Source: Paraburkholderia youngii (lineage in GTDB: Bacteria > Pseudomonadota > Gammaproteobacteria > Burkholderiales > Burkholderiaceae). Taken from it: 64,000 bases of DNA. The notes under the pieces are model-generated. The model was not told where the DNA came from. It did no database searches and saw only the letters and a program-made list of their open reading frames with translations. Location: positions 5,764,001 to 5,828,000 of the forward strand of contig NZ_JAALDK010000001.1 of assembly GCF_013366925.1 (NCBI RefSeq), given 5' to 3'. Positions 8,660 to 17,658 of the stretch are shown here, in pieces; within the stretch, counting starts at the first letter, position 1; each line of letters opens with the position of its first letter. The position numbers and the translations under genes are program-made.

Positions 8660-9655
8660 CTACTCGCCCGCCATGCGGCGGCTCTGAATCCTGAACTCGG
8701 TCGGCGAAATCCTCATTCGCTTGCGAAACACTTTCGCGAGCCGATCGCCGTTGCCCATCCCGGTTCGACGGGCGATCTTGTCGACCGGCAATTCCGATTC
8801 GGTCAACAGGCTGCACGTCACCGCGAGGCGCTCGTGCAACAGGAAACTCGACGGCGTAATACCCATTTCCATCTTGAAGCGGCGCAGAAAGTTGCGCTCG
8901 CTCATCGCCGCGAACTGCGCGGCATCCGCAATCGAAATCGCCTGCTGGCAGTTTTCCTGCAGCCAGCGCGCCGCCGCGCGAACCTTGTCGCCGGGACTCA
9001 TGCCGCCGTCCTCGCCGAGCAGCGGCGCGAGGTTCGTGCACGAGTCCGACAGCAGCCGTTCGGCTGCCGAGCGTGCGGTCGCGTTGCCAAGATCGCGCTT
9101 GATCATCGCGAGCGCGCTGCGCATCGCTTCCAGCCGGTCGCTCAGTTCGACGGCACCCTGCTCTGCCGAACCCGTACCATTCCTGGCCACAGTTGGCTGG
9201 CGCAGGTCGCTCGCATCCTTGTCCTCGGGCAGCGCCGCCGCGTCGAGCACCGCGCGCCCTTCGGCGATCGAGCGGATCATCGCGGTGTTGCGACGCACCC
9301 GCCGCAGCCATCCGAGCACACGCTCATCGCGCGCTGCGGACGCCGCGCCCTTGCCGCCCGCCACATAGAGCGCATCGAAGCCGACGTAATGGCGCGCGTC
9401 GAGTCCGTCGGTCCATACGCGCAACCCCGACGACGAACTCACCATGCCGCCGTCGGCGGATAAAAACGATACGTCGTACAGCCACGCGCCCGAACCAGAA
9501 GTGGAGAGTTCGTTGGCAGCCTGGAACACCTCGGCGATAACTCCCGCTCCTTGCAGCGAGCAGTCGTTGAACAACAGAATCGCGACACGACGCACGCCCT
9601 TGTTCGGCGCATGCACCCAGCGCAGCATTGCAGACTCGAGACTCGCGCAGGTCAT
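8660..9655 (-). CDS. AraC-family regulator with DJ-1/PfpI-like N-terminal domain
   Basis: Probable transcriptional activator, and a likely regulator of the exopolysaccharide operon directly downstream on the same strand. The 331-aa protein has an N-terminal DJ-1/PfpI amidotransferase-like fold (VRRVAILLFNDCSLQGAG; ALYVAGGKGA) without an evident nucleophile Cys at the elbow, so it is probably a ligand-sensing domain. The C terminus has two AraC helix-turn-helix motifs (MSERNFLRRFKMEMGITPSSFL; GNGDRLAKVFRKRMRISPTEFR). Two in-frame ATGs exist (9661 and 9655). GAGAGG touches the first and is 6 bp from the second, so 9655 is the better start. Confidence 0.88.
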   Translation of the reverse strand: MTCASLESAMLRWVHAPNKGVRRVAILLFNDCSLQGAGVIAEVFQAANELSTSGSGAWLYDVSFLSADGGMVSSSSGLRVWTDGLDARHYVGFDALYVAGGKGAASAARDERVLGWLRRVRRNTAMIRSIAEGRAVLDAAALPEDKDASDLRQPTVARNGTGSAEQGAVELSDRLEAMRSALAMIKRDLGNATARSAAERLLSDSCTNLAPLLGEDGGMSPGDKVRAAARWLQENCQQAISIADAAQFAAMSERNFLRRFKMEMGITPSSFLLHERLAVTCSLLTESELPVDKIARRTGMGNGDRLAKVFRKRMRISPTEFRIQSRRMAGE

Positions 9656-10534
9656 AGTCATCCTCTCGACAGAAAACGATCAACTACACCTTTGACGATC
9701 ACGCGCAATGCGAACTCCGCGCAGTGCATCATAGCGACGACCTCCGACGCTCTGCCGCCATGTCCGAAAGTGCAGACATATTGGCGCTATGACCACATGA
9801 TCGGCCAGTGCAATTCGGCTCAATACCGAAGCGACCGTCTTTTCAATGGATTAATCGTCTATCCGCATATGGTTGAATATGCACTCGTGAATCTTAAAGC
9901 AATTTGAAAAATGAATGCGTACGCCAGCGCACACTGTGGGGCTACTCGAAAAACGGCGCACCTCCGCTTTATTCACCCACTGGCGCGTATTTTAAAAGCG
10001 ATTTTTTGCTGGGATCCGCCGACGATGAGTGGAATGCACCCCACCCCCTTGGCAAGCCCAGCTTCATCGGCAAGCTGCGCTGACCATCGGTGCAAGCGCC
10101 GCGCGACCGCCCATTTCCACCGTCCAATACAGGCACTCAACGCGCCAGAATAGATTATTTAAATCATTTTTATTGGCGGTTGGAATATAAACATGGCGAT
10201 TAACGTTTCAGACCTGAAACATTGATATCCGACAACTTTAGCGTCACCGCAATAGGCGGGCCAATGGCGGAATACATCGGGTGCGACCGGGTGCATTTCC
10301 GCCAACCGATTGCGGAAAGGCACTATGCGGTTCTTCGCAAGGATGGTCGCGGACAGCGAACGAAGCCCGCTTCGCGGTACGCAACGAAGGTGACACCCAT
10401 CCAGAACGCGCCGCGTAATGGCACGCTGCGACGATAGTTCGGCGTCGCCTGACAGGCTTACGGCGGGCAAGCGCACATAGAAATGATGTTGAACGGGCTA
10501 CGATGCCCCCGACAAACGCGCTGGAACCGCACAC
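9656..10534. other. 879-bp region without a convincing gene
   Basis: No reading frame here has recognisable protein sequence. The stretch is noticeably more AT-rich than the genes around it, especially 9780-10000 and 10140-10230. It holds a 16-bp palindrome at 10205-10220 and a looser repeat at 9760-9779 (ATGTC / GACAT, 10-bp spacing) upstream of the AraC-type gene. It probably carries the regulator promoter and may encode an untranslated RNA, but nothing more can be shown. Confidence 0.5.
10205..10220. promoter_or_regulatory. Operator-like palindrome GTTTCAG-AC-CTGAAAC
   Basis: A perfect 7-bp inverted repeat with a 2-bp spacer lies in an AT-rich part of the long non-coding stretch, about 315 bp before the 49-aa membrane protein and 550 bp before the AraC-type gene. 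The size and symmetry fit a dimeric repressor site. The cognate regulator and target are unknown. Confidence 0.4.
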
Positions 10535-10684
10535 ATGAACGGCATTTCATGGATCACGCTGATACTTGCCACGATGATCGGCGGGTTCCTGTTCGCCATG
10601 ATCGGCGTCGTGCTGCTCGCGCTGCTGCTCGGCAACGTGTCGGACCGGCTGTCGAGCAACGACGAGACTCGCCAGGACTCCTAG
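10535..10684 (+). CDS. 49-aa single-span small membrane protein
   Basis: A short reading frame with ATG at 10535 and TAG at 10682-10684. The product has a 25-30 residue hydrophobic stretch (about residues 5-33, including FLFAMIGVVLLALLLG) followed by a hydrophilic tail rich in Ser, Asp and Asn, typical of a one-span small membrane protein. A weak GGA lies about 10 bp upstream. The stop abuts, tail to tail, the stop of the MFS gene at 10685 on the other strand, which is how real genes are packed here. No homology is known to me, and it could be a chance frame; the hydrophobic/polar division and the exact fit argue for a gene. Confidence 0.5.
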   Translation: MNGISWITLILATMIGGFLFAMIGVVLLALLLGNVSDRLSSNDETRQDS

Positions 10685-12190
10685 CTACTTCGAAAGATCC
10701 TCGAGCGCGACATCGCGCGTCTTCGGCCCCAGCGTACCGATCGCGACCATGACGATCGCCATCGCCCCCGAGATGAACACGAACACGCCGTTCACGCCGA
10801 AGCGGCCGAGGCAGGCGGCGATCGCGAACGCCGAGAACATCGCCGAAATCCGGCTCCACGAATAAACGAAGCCGACCGCGCGCGCGCGGATGCCGGTCGG
10901 AAACAGCTCGGCCTGATACGCGTGATAGCTGTACGAAATGATGTTGCCCGCGAGCACGAGGCACACGCCGAGACTCACGAGCAGCACCGTCTCGCGCGCC
11001 TGGCTGAACGCGAGTCCGCACACGACGTTGACCGCCGCCATGCAGATGATGACGCTCTTGCGCTCGAAGCGATCGGCGATCAGCAATCCCAGCAACGGAC
11101 CGAGCGGCGCCGCGATCGCGATGATGCTCGCGTACATCAGACTCGTCGTCACCGTGACGCCCTGCTTGATCAGCAGCGTCGGAATCCAGTTCGCGAAGCC
11201 GTAGTAGCCCATCGTCTGGAACACGTGAAAGATGATCAGCATCAGCGTGCGCTTACGATACGGCGGCACCAGCAGATCGCGAAACGCCGCCCGCGCGCGC
11301 ACCGGTTCGGGCAGCGCGGGCTCGGGCAACGGCAGGCCGCATTGGCGCTGGTACTCGCGCGCGACGCGTGCTTCGAGACGCGTCATCACCGCGTCGGCTT
11401 CTTCGAGGCGGCCCTTTTGCGCGAGCCAGCGCGGGCTCTCCGGCAAACCTCTGCGAATCCACCACACGACGATCGCGCCAATCGCGCCGATCAGCACGAC
11501 CACACGCCAGCCATCGAGACCGAACACCCGTTGCGGCACCAGCAGATACGACAGGAACGCGACGATCGGCACCGCGCAGAAGCCGACCGCCTGCGAACAC
11601 GCCGAAGCGCGCCCGCGAATGTGCTTCGGCACGAGCTCGGAGATATACGTGCCGATCGTGACGATCTCGACGCCGATGCCGATGCCCGCGATAAAGCGCC
11701 AGCAGTTCAAGCCGAGCGCCGTGTGCTGGAACGCCATCACGACGTTGGCCGCCGTATACCACAGCAGCGACCACGTGAAGATTGCGCGGCGGCCGAAGCG
11801 GTCGGCGAGAAAGCCGCACGCCGCCGTGCCGATGAACAGGCCCGCGAACAGCGCGGCGATGAAACTCGCGACGCCGCTCGTGCCGAACAGCCCGCGCGTC
11901 GTGGCCGTGAGCAGCCCGCTATGCACGAGCCCCGGCGCGATGTAGCCGGAGTACATCAGGTCGTAGAGTTCGAAGAACATGCCGAAGCTCAGCAGCATCA
12001 CGAGCTGCCAGATCGTGCGGGTCGCGGGCAGCCGGTCGAGCCGCGCGGAAATCCGCGCGCCATCGAGCGCGATCGCGCCGGCGCGGCCCGCCGCTGCCGC
12101 ACCGGCGCCCGCGTCCGTGGGTGAGCCATCGAGCGCGCCGGCCGCTTCGCCGAGCGCAGTGGCGTACATCGCCTGATTCGACGATTTCAT
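10685..12190 (-). CDS. MFS metabolite:H+ symporter, probably for an organic acid
   Basis: A 501-aa inner-membrane transporter of the major facilitator superfamily with about 12 spans. The N-terminal signature FFELYDLMYSGYIAPGL and the loop motif ADRFGRRAIF mark the sugar/metabolite:H+ symporter type that often imports carboxylates. The ATG at 12190 has GGAG 7 bp upstream; the frame extends further but with repeat-derived arginine-rich sequence. It is the last gene of the cluster HMG-CoA-lyase-like, CoA-transferase, MFS, so it probably imports the acid those enzymes degrade. Substrate is inferred from context only. Confidence 0.85.
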   Translation of the reverse strand: MKSSNQAMYATALGEAAGALDGSPTDAGAGAAAAGRAGAIALDGARISARLDRLPATRTIWQLVMLLSFGMFFELYDLMYSGYIAPGLVHSGLLTATTRGLFGTSGVASFIAALFAGLFIGTAACGFLADRFGRRAIFTWSLLWYTAANVVMAFQHTALGLNCWRFIAGIGIGVEIVTIGTYISELVPKHIRGRASACSQAVGFCAVPIVAFLSYLLVPQRVFGLDGWRVVVLIGAIGAIVVWWIRRGLPESPRWLAQKGRLEEADAVMTRLEARVAREYQRQCGLPLPEPALPEPVRARAAFRDLLVPPYRKRTLMLIIFHVFQTMGYYGFANWIPTLLIKQGVTVTTSLMYASIIAIAAPLGPLLGLLIADRFERKSVIICMAAVNVVCGLAFSQARETVLLVSLGVCLVLAGNIISYSYHAYQAELFPTGIRARAVGFVYSWSRISAMFSAFAIAACLGRFGVNGVFVFISGAMAIVMVAIGTLGPKTRDVALEDLSK

Positions 12191-12219
12191 CGTCTGTCTC
12201 CAGAGTTTTTGGTCTATTG

Positions 12220-12233
12220 CCCGTTGCAACGGG
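12220..12233. promoter_or_regulatory. 14-bp perfect palindrome between CoA-transferase and MFS genes
   Basis: CCCGTTGCAACGGG is fully self-complementary with no spacer. It lies 30 bp upstream of the MFS start and downstream of the CoA-transferase stop. It might be a regulator site or an intercistronic processing or hairpin element. Confidence 0.35.
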
Positions 12234-12250
12234 TGCGGCGCGGCACGGCC

Positions 12251-12286
12251 CTCGTGCAGCCGCTCGTGCAGCCGCTCACGCAGCCG
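12251..12286. repeat. Three tandem 12-bp repeats across a stop codon
   Basis: Two exact and one near-exact copies of CTCGTGCAGCCG run from 12251 to 12286. The third copy contains the stop codon of the CoA-transferase gene (12276-12278). This looks like slippage at a gene end. Confidence 0.7.
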
Positions 12287-13523
12287 CGCGCGGCTCCCGC
12301 GATTGCACGCCACCGCTCAGCTCCGCGATCCGCGCCTCGTCGAAGCCGAGTTCGCGCAGCACGTCGACGGTGTGCTCGCCGATCTTCGCGATGGGCTGGC
12401 GCGGTCCGAGACGCGCACCGTCGAGCGAAATCGGCAGCAATGGCATCGCGGTTTCGCTGCCGTCGTCGAGCGTCAACGGCACGAGACCGCCGCTCGCGTT
12501 CAGGTGCGGGTCGTCGAACAGCTCTTCGGGCTTCGTGATCGACGCGAACGGAATGTGATTGCGCTCGAACAGCGGCACGAGCGTCGCGCCGTCGAAACGG
12601 CTCAGGCTTTCGCCGAGCGTCGGCAGCAGCCAGCCGCGCGCGAGCACGCGGTCGTTGTTGGTCGCGAGGCGCGCATCGGCGAGCAGATCGTCGCGCTCGA
12701 GAATCGCGCACAGCGCGCGCCACTGCGCGTCGCCGGTCGCGGCGATGAACATCTGCTCGCCGTGCGCGAGCGTGAACACGTCGTAGACGGCCCAGGCGCT
12801 GATGCGCTCGGGCATCGGCGCTGCGGCCACGCCGGTGGCCGCGAACTGCTGCATGTGCTGCGCACTCAGCAGCACGCAGTTCTCGAACAGCGCGCTCTGC
12901 ACCTCCTTGCCGCGGCCGCTCGTGTGCCGCTCGTGCAGCGCGGCCAGCACCCCGATCGCGCCGAACATGCCGCCCATGATGTCGTTGACCGAGCTGCCCG
13001 CGCGCAGCGGACGGCCCACCGGCCCGGTCATGTACGCGAGGCCCGCCATCATCTGCACGACTTCGTCGAGCGCCAGACGATGTTCGTACGGACCACTGAG
13101 AAAGCCCTTGTGCGACACGTAGATCAGCTTCGGATTGCGCTCGCGCAGCGTCGCGTAGTCGAGGCCGAGATTCGCCATGCGGCCGGGTTTGAAGTTTTCG
13201 ACGAAGACGTCGGCGCTATCGACCAGTTGCTTCAGCGCGGCGAGACCGGCTTCGCTGTCGAGATCGAGCGCGACGCTCTTCTTGTTGCGATTGAAGGTGC
13301 GGAAAAACCCCGCGCCGGTGCCGAGCAGCCGGCGTGTGCTGTCGCCACGCGGCGGCTCGACCTTGATCACTTCGGCGCCGAGGTCGCCGAGGATCATGCC
13401 GCAGGTCGGGCCCATCACCATATGCGACAACTCGATCACGCGGATGCCCGCGAGCGGCAACGTGCCCGGCTGCGGCGAAGACGTCGAAGACGAAGCTGAG
13501 GTAGCGGAGGAAAGCGGAGTCAT
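12276..13523 (-). CDS. Family III (CaiB/BaiF) CoA-transferase
   Basis: Transfers CoA between a CoA-thioester donor, typically succinyl-CoA, and a carboxylic acid in the cytoplasm. The 415-aa length is normal for the family. The N-terminal Rossmann part has GIRVIELSHMVMGP and GAEVIKVEPPRGD, and the expected catalytic Asp lies in GSSVNDIMGGMFG (Asp about 185). The gene starts within the stop of the HMG-CoA-lyase-like gene (ATGA overlap at 13520-13523), so the two are translationally coupled. With the lyase and permease this suggests activation of 3-hydroxy-3-methylglutarate, citramalate or a similar acid. An N-terminal Ser/Thr-rich tail of about 20 residues is not conserved in the family. Confidence 0.88.
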   Translation of the reverse strand: MTPLSSATSASSSTSSPQPGTLPLAGIRVIELSHMVMGPTCGMILGDLGAEVIKVEPPRGDSTRRLLGTGAGFFRTFNRNKKSVALDLDSEAGLAALKQLVDSADVFVENFKPGRMANLGLDYATLRERNPKLIYVSHKGFLSGPYEHRLALDEVVQMMAGLAYMTGPVGRPLRAGSSVNDIMGGMFGAIGVLAALHERHTSGRGKEVQSALFENCVLLSAQHMQQFAATGVAAAPMPERISAWAVYDVFTLAHGEQMFIAATGDAQWRALCAILERDDLLADARLATNNDRVLARGWLLPTLGESLSRFDGATLVPLFERNHIPFASITKPEELFDDPHLNASGGLVPLTLDDGSETAMPLLPISLDGARLGPRQPIAKIGEHTVDVLRELGFDEARIAELSGGVQSREPRAAA

Positions 13524-14536
13524 TGCGGCACCTGCGGAGCGGAAGAATGGGAATAACGCAAAAATTCGGAGGAGCCCGCGGATTCGCGCGCGGTCGGTTG
13601 CCCATGCGCGAACTGCTTCGGCAATCCCGCTCGCGCGAGATAGCCATACAGCGGCTCGCCCGGCAGCGCTTGCGCGAGCACCGCGCGCGAGGCGAGCAGC
13701 CGCGTGATGTCGATGCCGGTGTCGTAGCCCATGCTGTCGAGCATGAAGACGAGGTCTTCGGTATTGACGTTGCCGGTCGCGCCCGGCGCATGCGGACAGC
13801 CGCCGAGACCGGCCAGCGACGCATCGAATTCGCGAATCCCGTGCTGCAGCGCGACCAGTGTGTTGGCAAGACCGAGGCCGCGCGTGTCGTGGAAGTGCAG
13901 CGAGCGGAGCCTGTCGCCCGCGAGGTCGCGCACCAGCTCGATCACCTCGCCGACCTGGCGCGGCGTCGCCTCGCCGGTCGTGTCACCGAGCGCGATCACG
14001 TCGGCGCCGGCCTGCACCGCGGCGCGCGCGATCGCGGCGATATCCGCGTACGGCACCGCGCCTTGCAGCGTGCAGCCGAACACCGTCGACAAACCGGCGA
14101 TCAACTCGACGCGACGCCCACCCGCCGAAGTCGCGCGATCGATCAGTTCACGCATCGCGGCGAACGCGTCGATCATCTCGGCGGGCGTCTTGCGCACGTT
14201 CGCGACGCTATGCGCGACGCTCACCGAAATCGGCGCGACGATGCGCTCTACGCCGGCATCGAGCGCGCGCTGCGCGCCCTTCAGGTTCGGCACGAGCGCC
14301 GTGACGCTCAGATCGTCATAGCTACGGGCGTGGGCGACTACTGCGGCGGCGTCGGCCATTTGCGGCAGCAGCTTCGCCGGCACGAATGACGCGACTTCCA
14401 TATGACGCACGCCGGCCGCGTAGGCGGCGTCGATCCAGCGGCGCTTGTCGTCGGTGGACATGATGCGGGCAATGCTTTGCAGACCGTCGCGCAGACCGAC
14501 TTCGGTCACGACGACGCGCTCGCGGGTGTCATTCAT
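13520..14536 (-). CDS. Hydroxymethylglutaryl-CoA lyase family protein
   Basis: TIM-barrel lyase that cleaves 3-hydroxy-3-methylglutaryl-CoA (or a close analogue) to acetyl-CoA and a keto acid. The 338-aa product carries the N-terminal EVGLRDGLQ motif (family norm EVGPRDGLQ; the Arg-Asp pair is kept) and the active-site loop GGCPHAPGATGNVNTED with the catalytic Cys. The ATG at 14536 has AGGA about 9 bp upstream. Being coupled to a CoA-transferase rather than to leucine-degradation genes suggests it acts on an imported free acid after activation. The substrate could also be citramalyl-CoA; sequence alone does not decide. Confidence 0.9.
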   Translation of the reverse strand: MNDTRERVVVTEVGLRDGLQSIARIMSTDDKRRWIDAAYAAGVRHMEVASFVPAKLLPQMADAAAVVAHARSYDDLSVTALVPNLKGAQRALDAGVERIVAPISVSVAHSVANVRKTPAEMIDAFAAMRELIDRATSAGGRRVELIAGLSTVFGCTLQGAVPYADIAAIARAAVQAGADVIALGDTTGEATPRQVGEVIELVRDLAGDRLRSLHFHDTRGLGLANTLVALQHGIREFDASLAGLGGCPHAPGATGNVNTEDLVFMLDSMGYDTGIDITRLLASRAVLAQALPGEPLYGYLARAGLPKQFAHGQPTARESAGSSEFLRYSHSSAPQVPQ

Positions 14537-14814
14537 CGGTTTGAATCCTGTTCGTGGACGCGGGCTTCGGACGCCCGTTGGATAGAAGTGATGCCCTAAC
14601 TGGATCACAGCGTGCTCGCGCGCAGACGCGCGGCAAAGTCTGCATTGACGACGCCCGCCATCGCCGCTCGCGATGGCCGCTCAGGCCGATAGGGCGGGCT
14701 TTGGCGCTCGCCTGGGTGAAATGCTTAGGGGTTTGTGTGGAGAGGTGGCGAAGGGCGTCGCCGGGGGGAGCTGAGAGGGACTGCCGGTGCGAGAGACCAG
14801 GTGCGTCTCCCGTC

Positions 14815-15708
14815 TTACCTGGCGTCCAACAGATGCTCGAGCAAGCGCGCCGCCGCCAGCGTCAACGCCGCGCGATCGCGCATGCAAATAACGAAGCGCC
14901 GCTCGGCCCACGCGTCGCGCAATGGCACGGCGACGATGCCGTACTCGTTGGCGGCATGGCGCGGCAATGCCTCGCGCGGCAGAATCGCGACCGCGAGACC
15001 CGCCTGGATGAAGCGGTAGGCGGCATCGAACGTCGATACATAGGTGCGGTAGTTCAACTCGCTGCCCTTCTCCAGCGCGATGCGCTGCATCAGCGCGTTG
15101 ACCGACGCATTGGAGGCGAGCCCCAGATGATCGAATCCGAGCGTCTGTTCGAAGCCGACCTGCGTCTCGCCCGCGAGCGGATGCGCGCGCGGCACGATCA
15201 GCGCCAGATGGTCGGCGCGATACGGCAGCGTGTCGAGACTGCCGAGCGGCACCGTGTCGCGACAGATGCCCAGATCGGCGACGCCCTCTTCGAGCCCGCG
15301 CACGATGTCCGCGCTGACGCGCTCCTCGACATCTACCCGAATCGCCGGATTCGCCTGCAAAAACGCGGACAACGCCTCGGGCAAGAACTCCACCATCGAC
15401 GACACGTTCGCCAGCACCCGCACATGGCCGCGCGCGCCGGCCGCGTATTCACTGAGCTCGGCCTGCAAGCGTTCGTGGCCGCGCATGATGAGCCGCGCGT
15501 GGCGCAACAGCGCTTCGCCCGCGGCGGTCGCGCGCACGCCGCGCTGGCTGCGCGACAGCAGTGCAACATCGACGAGCGCTTCGAGATCGGCGAGCCGCTT
15601 GCTGACCGCCGACGGCGCGATGAACTCGCGCTCGGCCGCGCGCGCGATCGTGCCTTCCTCGCACACGGCGATGAACAAGCGCAGCGTGACCTGATCGATT
15701 TGCCACAT
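14815..15708 (-). CDS. LysR-family transcriptional regulator
   Basis: A 297-aa LysR-type regulator with an N-terminal winged helix (about 5-62; RAAEREFIAPSAVSKRLADL) and a periplasmic-binding-like effector domain. It precedes the lyase/CoA-transferase/MFS genes on the same strand with a 278-bp gap, so it is the probable regulator of that pathway, though not divergently arranged as LysR genes often are. The ATG at 15708 is chosen by alignment with the family start; no clear ribosome site is seen, and a GTG at 15780 would add 24 unconvincing residues. Confidence 0.87.
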   Translation of the reverse strand: MWQIDQVTLRLFIAVCEEGTIARAAEREFIAPSAVSKRLADLEALVDVALLSRSQRGVRATAAGEALLRHARLIMRGHERLQAELSEYAAGARGHVRVLANVSSMVEFLPEALSAFLQANPAIRVDVEERVSADIVRGLEEGVADLGICRDTVPLGSLDTLPYRADHLALIVPRAHPLAGETQVGFEQTLGFDHLGLASNASVNALMQRIALEKGSELNYRTYVSTFDAAYRFIQAGLAVAILPREALPRHAANEYGIVAVPLRDAWAERRFVICMRDRAALTLAAARLLEHLLDAR

Positions 15709-15922
15709 CGGCGAAGCGGATTTGGGAGTTGGGAATGGGGAATTATGCCCTGACGACGGCGGGCGCTGACGAGCAGTCACCCAGCCATGCGTTTCGCCCT
15801 TGCCCGAGCTTGCCCGCGATTTGCGGTCTGGCTATGCTGACGGGTGCGTCGGCTACCCGCGGACGACCGGGCCGCGCCTGCACCGCACACTCCAACCAGA
15901 ACAACCGCTCGAGAACCTGCTC

Positions 15923-16570
15923 ATGTCCACCACCAGTCTGTTTTTCACCGCCGCCGGCGTCGGCCTCGCGATCGCCGCGCCGGTCGGCCCGATGGGCATG
16001 CTGTGCATCCGCCGCACGCTGACCGGCGGCCCGCGCGCGGGACTTGCGATCGGCTTCGGCATCGCGAGCGGCGACGCGGCCTACGGGCTGATCGCCGCGC
16101 TCGGCCTCGTCGGCATTTCGCAGTTCATGCTCGCGTACGACCGCCCGCTGCATCTGCTCGCCGGCCTGTTCCTGCTGTATCTCGGCGTGCGCGCGCTGCT
16201 GCAGAAGCCGCCCGCTGAAAGCGCCGGCGCCAACGGCAACGGCAATGGCAAGCTCGCGCAGATCGGCCGCGCCGGCGCGCTGCGTGCGTACGCGAGCGCG
16301 CTGCTGCTGACGCTGACCAATCCGCAGACCATCATCATGTTCGCGGCGCTGTTCACGACGCTCGCACCGCGCGGCGCGTTCTCGCCGGCCATCGCGCTGA
16401 CGACGGTCGGCGGCGTGTTCGCCGGCTCGATCGCGTGGTGGTGCTGTCTGGTGACGATGGTGTCGCTCGCGCGTCATGCGATCGGCAGCAGGCTGCGCCA
16501 TGCGATCGATCGCGTGGTCGGCCTGATGCTCGCGGCGTTCGGCGTCGTCGAAATCCGCCGCGCGCTCTGA
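15923..16570 (+). CDS. LysE/RhtB-family amino-acid exporter
   Basis: A 215-aa inner-membrane exporter of the LysE superfamily with about six spans. It has the family N-terminal feature GLAIAAPVGPMGMLCIRRTL and the LTNPQTIIMFAALF segment (Asn-Pro in span 4). A Gly/Asn-rich loop near 105-112 links the two halves. Such proteins export amino acids or analogues; the substrate is unknown. It is divergent from the LysR gene at 14815-15708 (214-bp gap), but the regulator more likely serves the catabolic genes downstream of itself. Confidence 0.86.
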   Translation: MSTTSLFFTAAGVGLAIAAPVGPMGMLCIRRTLTGGPRAGLAIGFGIASGDAAYGLIAALGLVGISQFMLAYDRPLHLLAGLFLLYLGVRALLQKPPAESAGANGNGNGKLAQIGRAGALRAYASALLLTLTNPQTIIMFAALFTTLAPRGAFSPAIALTTVGGVFAGSIAWWCCLVTMVSLARHAIGSRLRHAIDRVVGLMLAAFGVVEIRRAL

Positions 16571-16824
16571 GCGGCGCTTCGCACGCGATGCGGCGCATCC
16601 GCGCCGCACCCGCCGAACGCAGCGCGCTGCCAGCCGCGACGCGCTCCCCTGAGTAAGTGCCGCACGCGGGCGCGGCAGTTTTGCGACAATAGCGCCTTTC
16701 GCCGCTCAGGCGCCGGCCGACGCGGCCGTGCAGCACACCGCACACCGCCGCCGCCAGCCGCCCCGGCGCGTCCGCCGGCCTTGCCGCCCAACCCTTCACC
16801 CGCGCTGCGTCAGCTGTCCGTTCA

Positions 16825-17613
16825 ATGGCACTCCCCCACATCGATCTGCTGTACTCCGTCTCTGGCCTGTTCGTCGGCTTTCTGGTCGGGCTGACGGGCG
16901 TCGGCGGCGGCTCGCTGATGACGCCGATCCTCGTCCTGCTATTCAACGTGCACCCTGCCACCGCGGTCGGCACCGACCTGCTGTACGCGGCCGCCACCAA
17001 GGCGACCGGCACGCTGGTGCACGGCCTGAAGGGCTCGGTCGACTGGCAGATCACGCTGCGCCTCGCGGCCGGCAGCGTGCCCGCGGCCACCATCACGCTG
17101 ATCCTGCTGCATCGCTACGGGATGGACACGCCGGGCGCGGGCCGGCTGATCCAGGTCGTGCTCGGCGCGGCGCTGCTGGTTACCGCGATCGCGCTGGTGT
17201 TCCGTCCGCAGCTTGCGGCGCTCGGCGCGCGCAAGCTACGCGCGCCGAGCCAGGGGCGCACGCTCGCGCTGACGATGCTGACCGGCGCGATCCTCGGTAC
17301 GCTGGTGTCGCTGACGTCGGTGGGCGCGGGCGCGATCGGCGTGACGGTGTTGCTGCTGCTGTATCCGCTGCTGCCGACGACACGCATCGTCGGCTCCGAC
17401 ATCGCGCACGCGGTCCCGCTGACCTTGCTCGCGGGCGCCGGACATTGGCTGCTCGGCTCGATCGACTGGTCGATGCTGCTGTCGCTGCTGGTGGGATCGC
17501 TGCCCGGCATCGCAATCGGCAGCTATCTGGCGTCGCGCGCGCCGGAAGTACTGCTGCGCAATCTGCTCGCGGCGACGCTGACGCTGGTCGGCGTGCGGCT
17601 GGTGTTGTCGTGA
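16825..17613 (+). CDS. TauE/SafE-family sulfite/organosulfonate exporter-like permease
   Basis: A 262-aa membrane protein with eight to nine hydrophobic spans. Both family repeats are visible: GLTGVGGGSLMTPILVLLF near the N terminus and GTLVSLTSVGAGAIGVTVLLLLYP at mid-protein, plus GTDLLYAAATKA. Family members are thought to export sulfite or organosulfur anions; no sulfur gene is adjacent to confirm this. The 254 bp upstream contains no other gene. Confidence 0.88.
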   Translation: MALPHIDLLYSVSGLFVGFLVGLTGVGGGSLMTPILVLLFNVHPATAVGTDLLYAAATKATGTLVHGLKGSVDWQITLRLAAGSVPAATITLILLHRYGMDTPGAGRLIQVVLGAALLVTAIALVFRPQLAALGARKLRAPSQGRTLALTMLTGAILGTLVSLTSVGAGAIGVTVLLLLYPLLPTTRIVGSDIAHAVPLTLLAGAGHWLLGSIDWSMLLSLLVGSLPGIAIGSYLASRAPEVLLRNLLAATLTLVGVRLVLS

Positions 17614-17658
17614 GCCGCCCGCTGAAGACGCGTCAAGCGCACACGCCGCGAGCGCTGT

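Noticed and set aside
7310..9463. Plus-strand frame of 717 codons opposite manC and the AraC-type gene
   Set aside because: Antisense shadow; the minus-strand genes have complete family motifs.
9911..10476. Two short frames (80 and 105 codons) in the long non-coding stretch
   Set aside because: No ribosome sites, no coherent protein features, and they overlap or abut in a region that looks regulatory.
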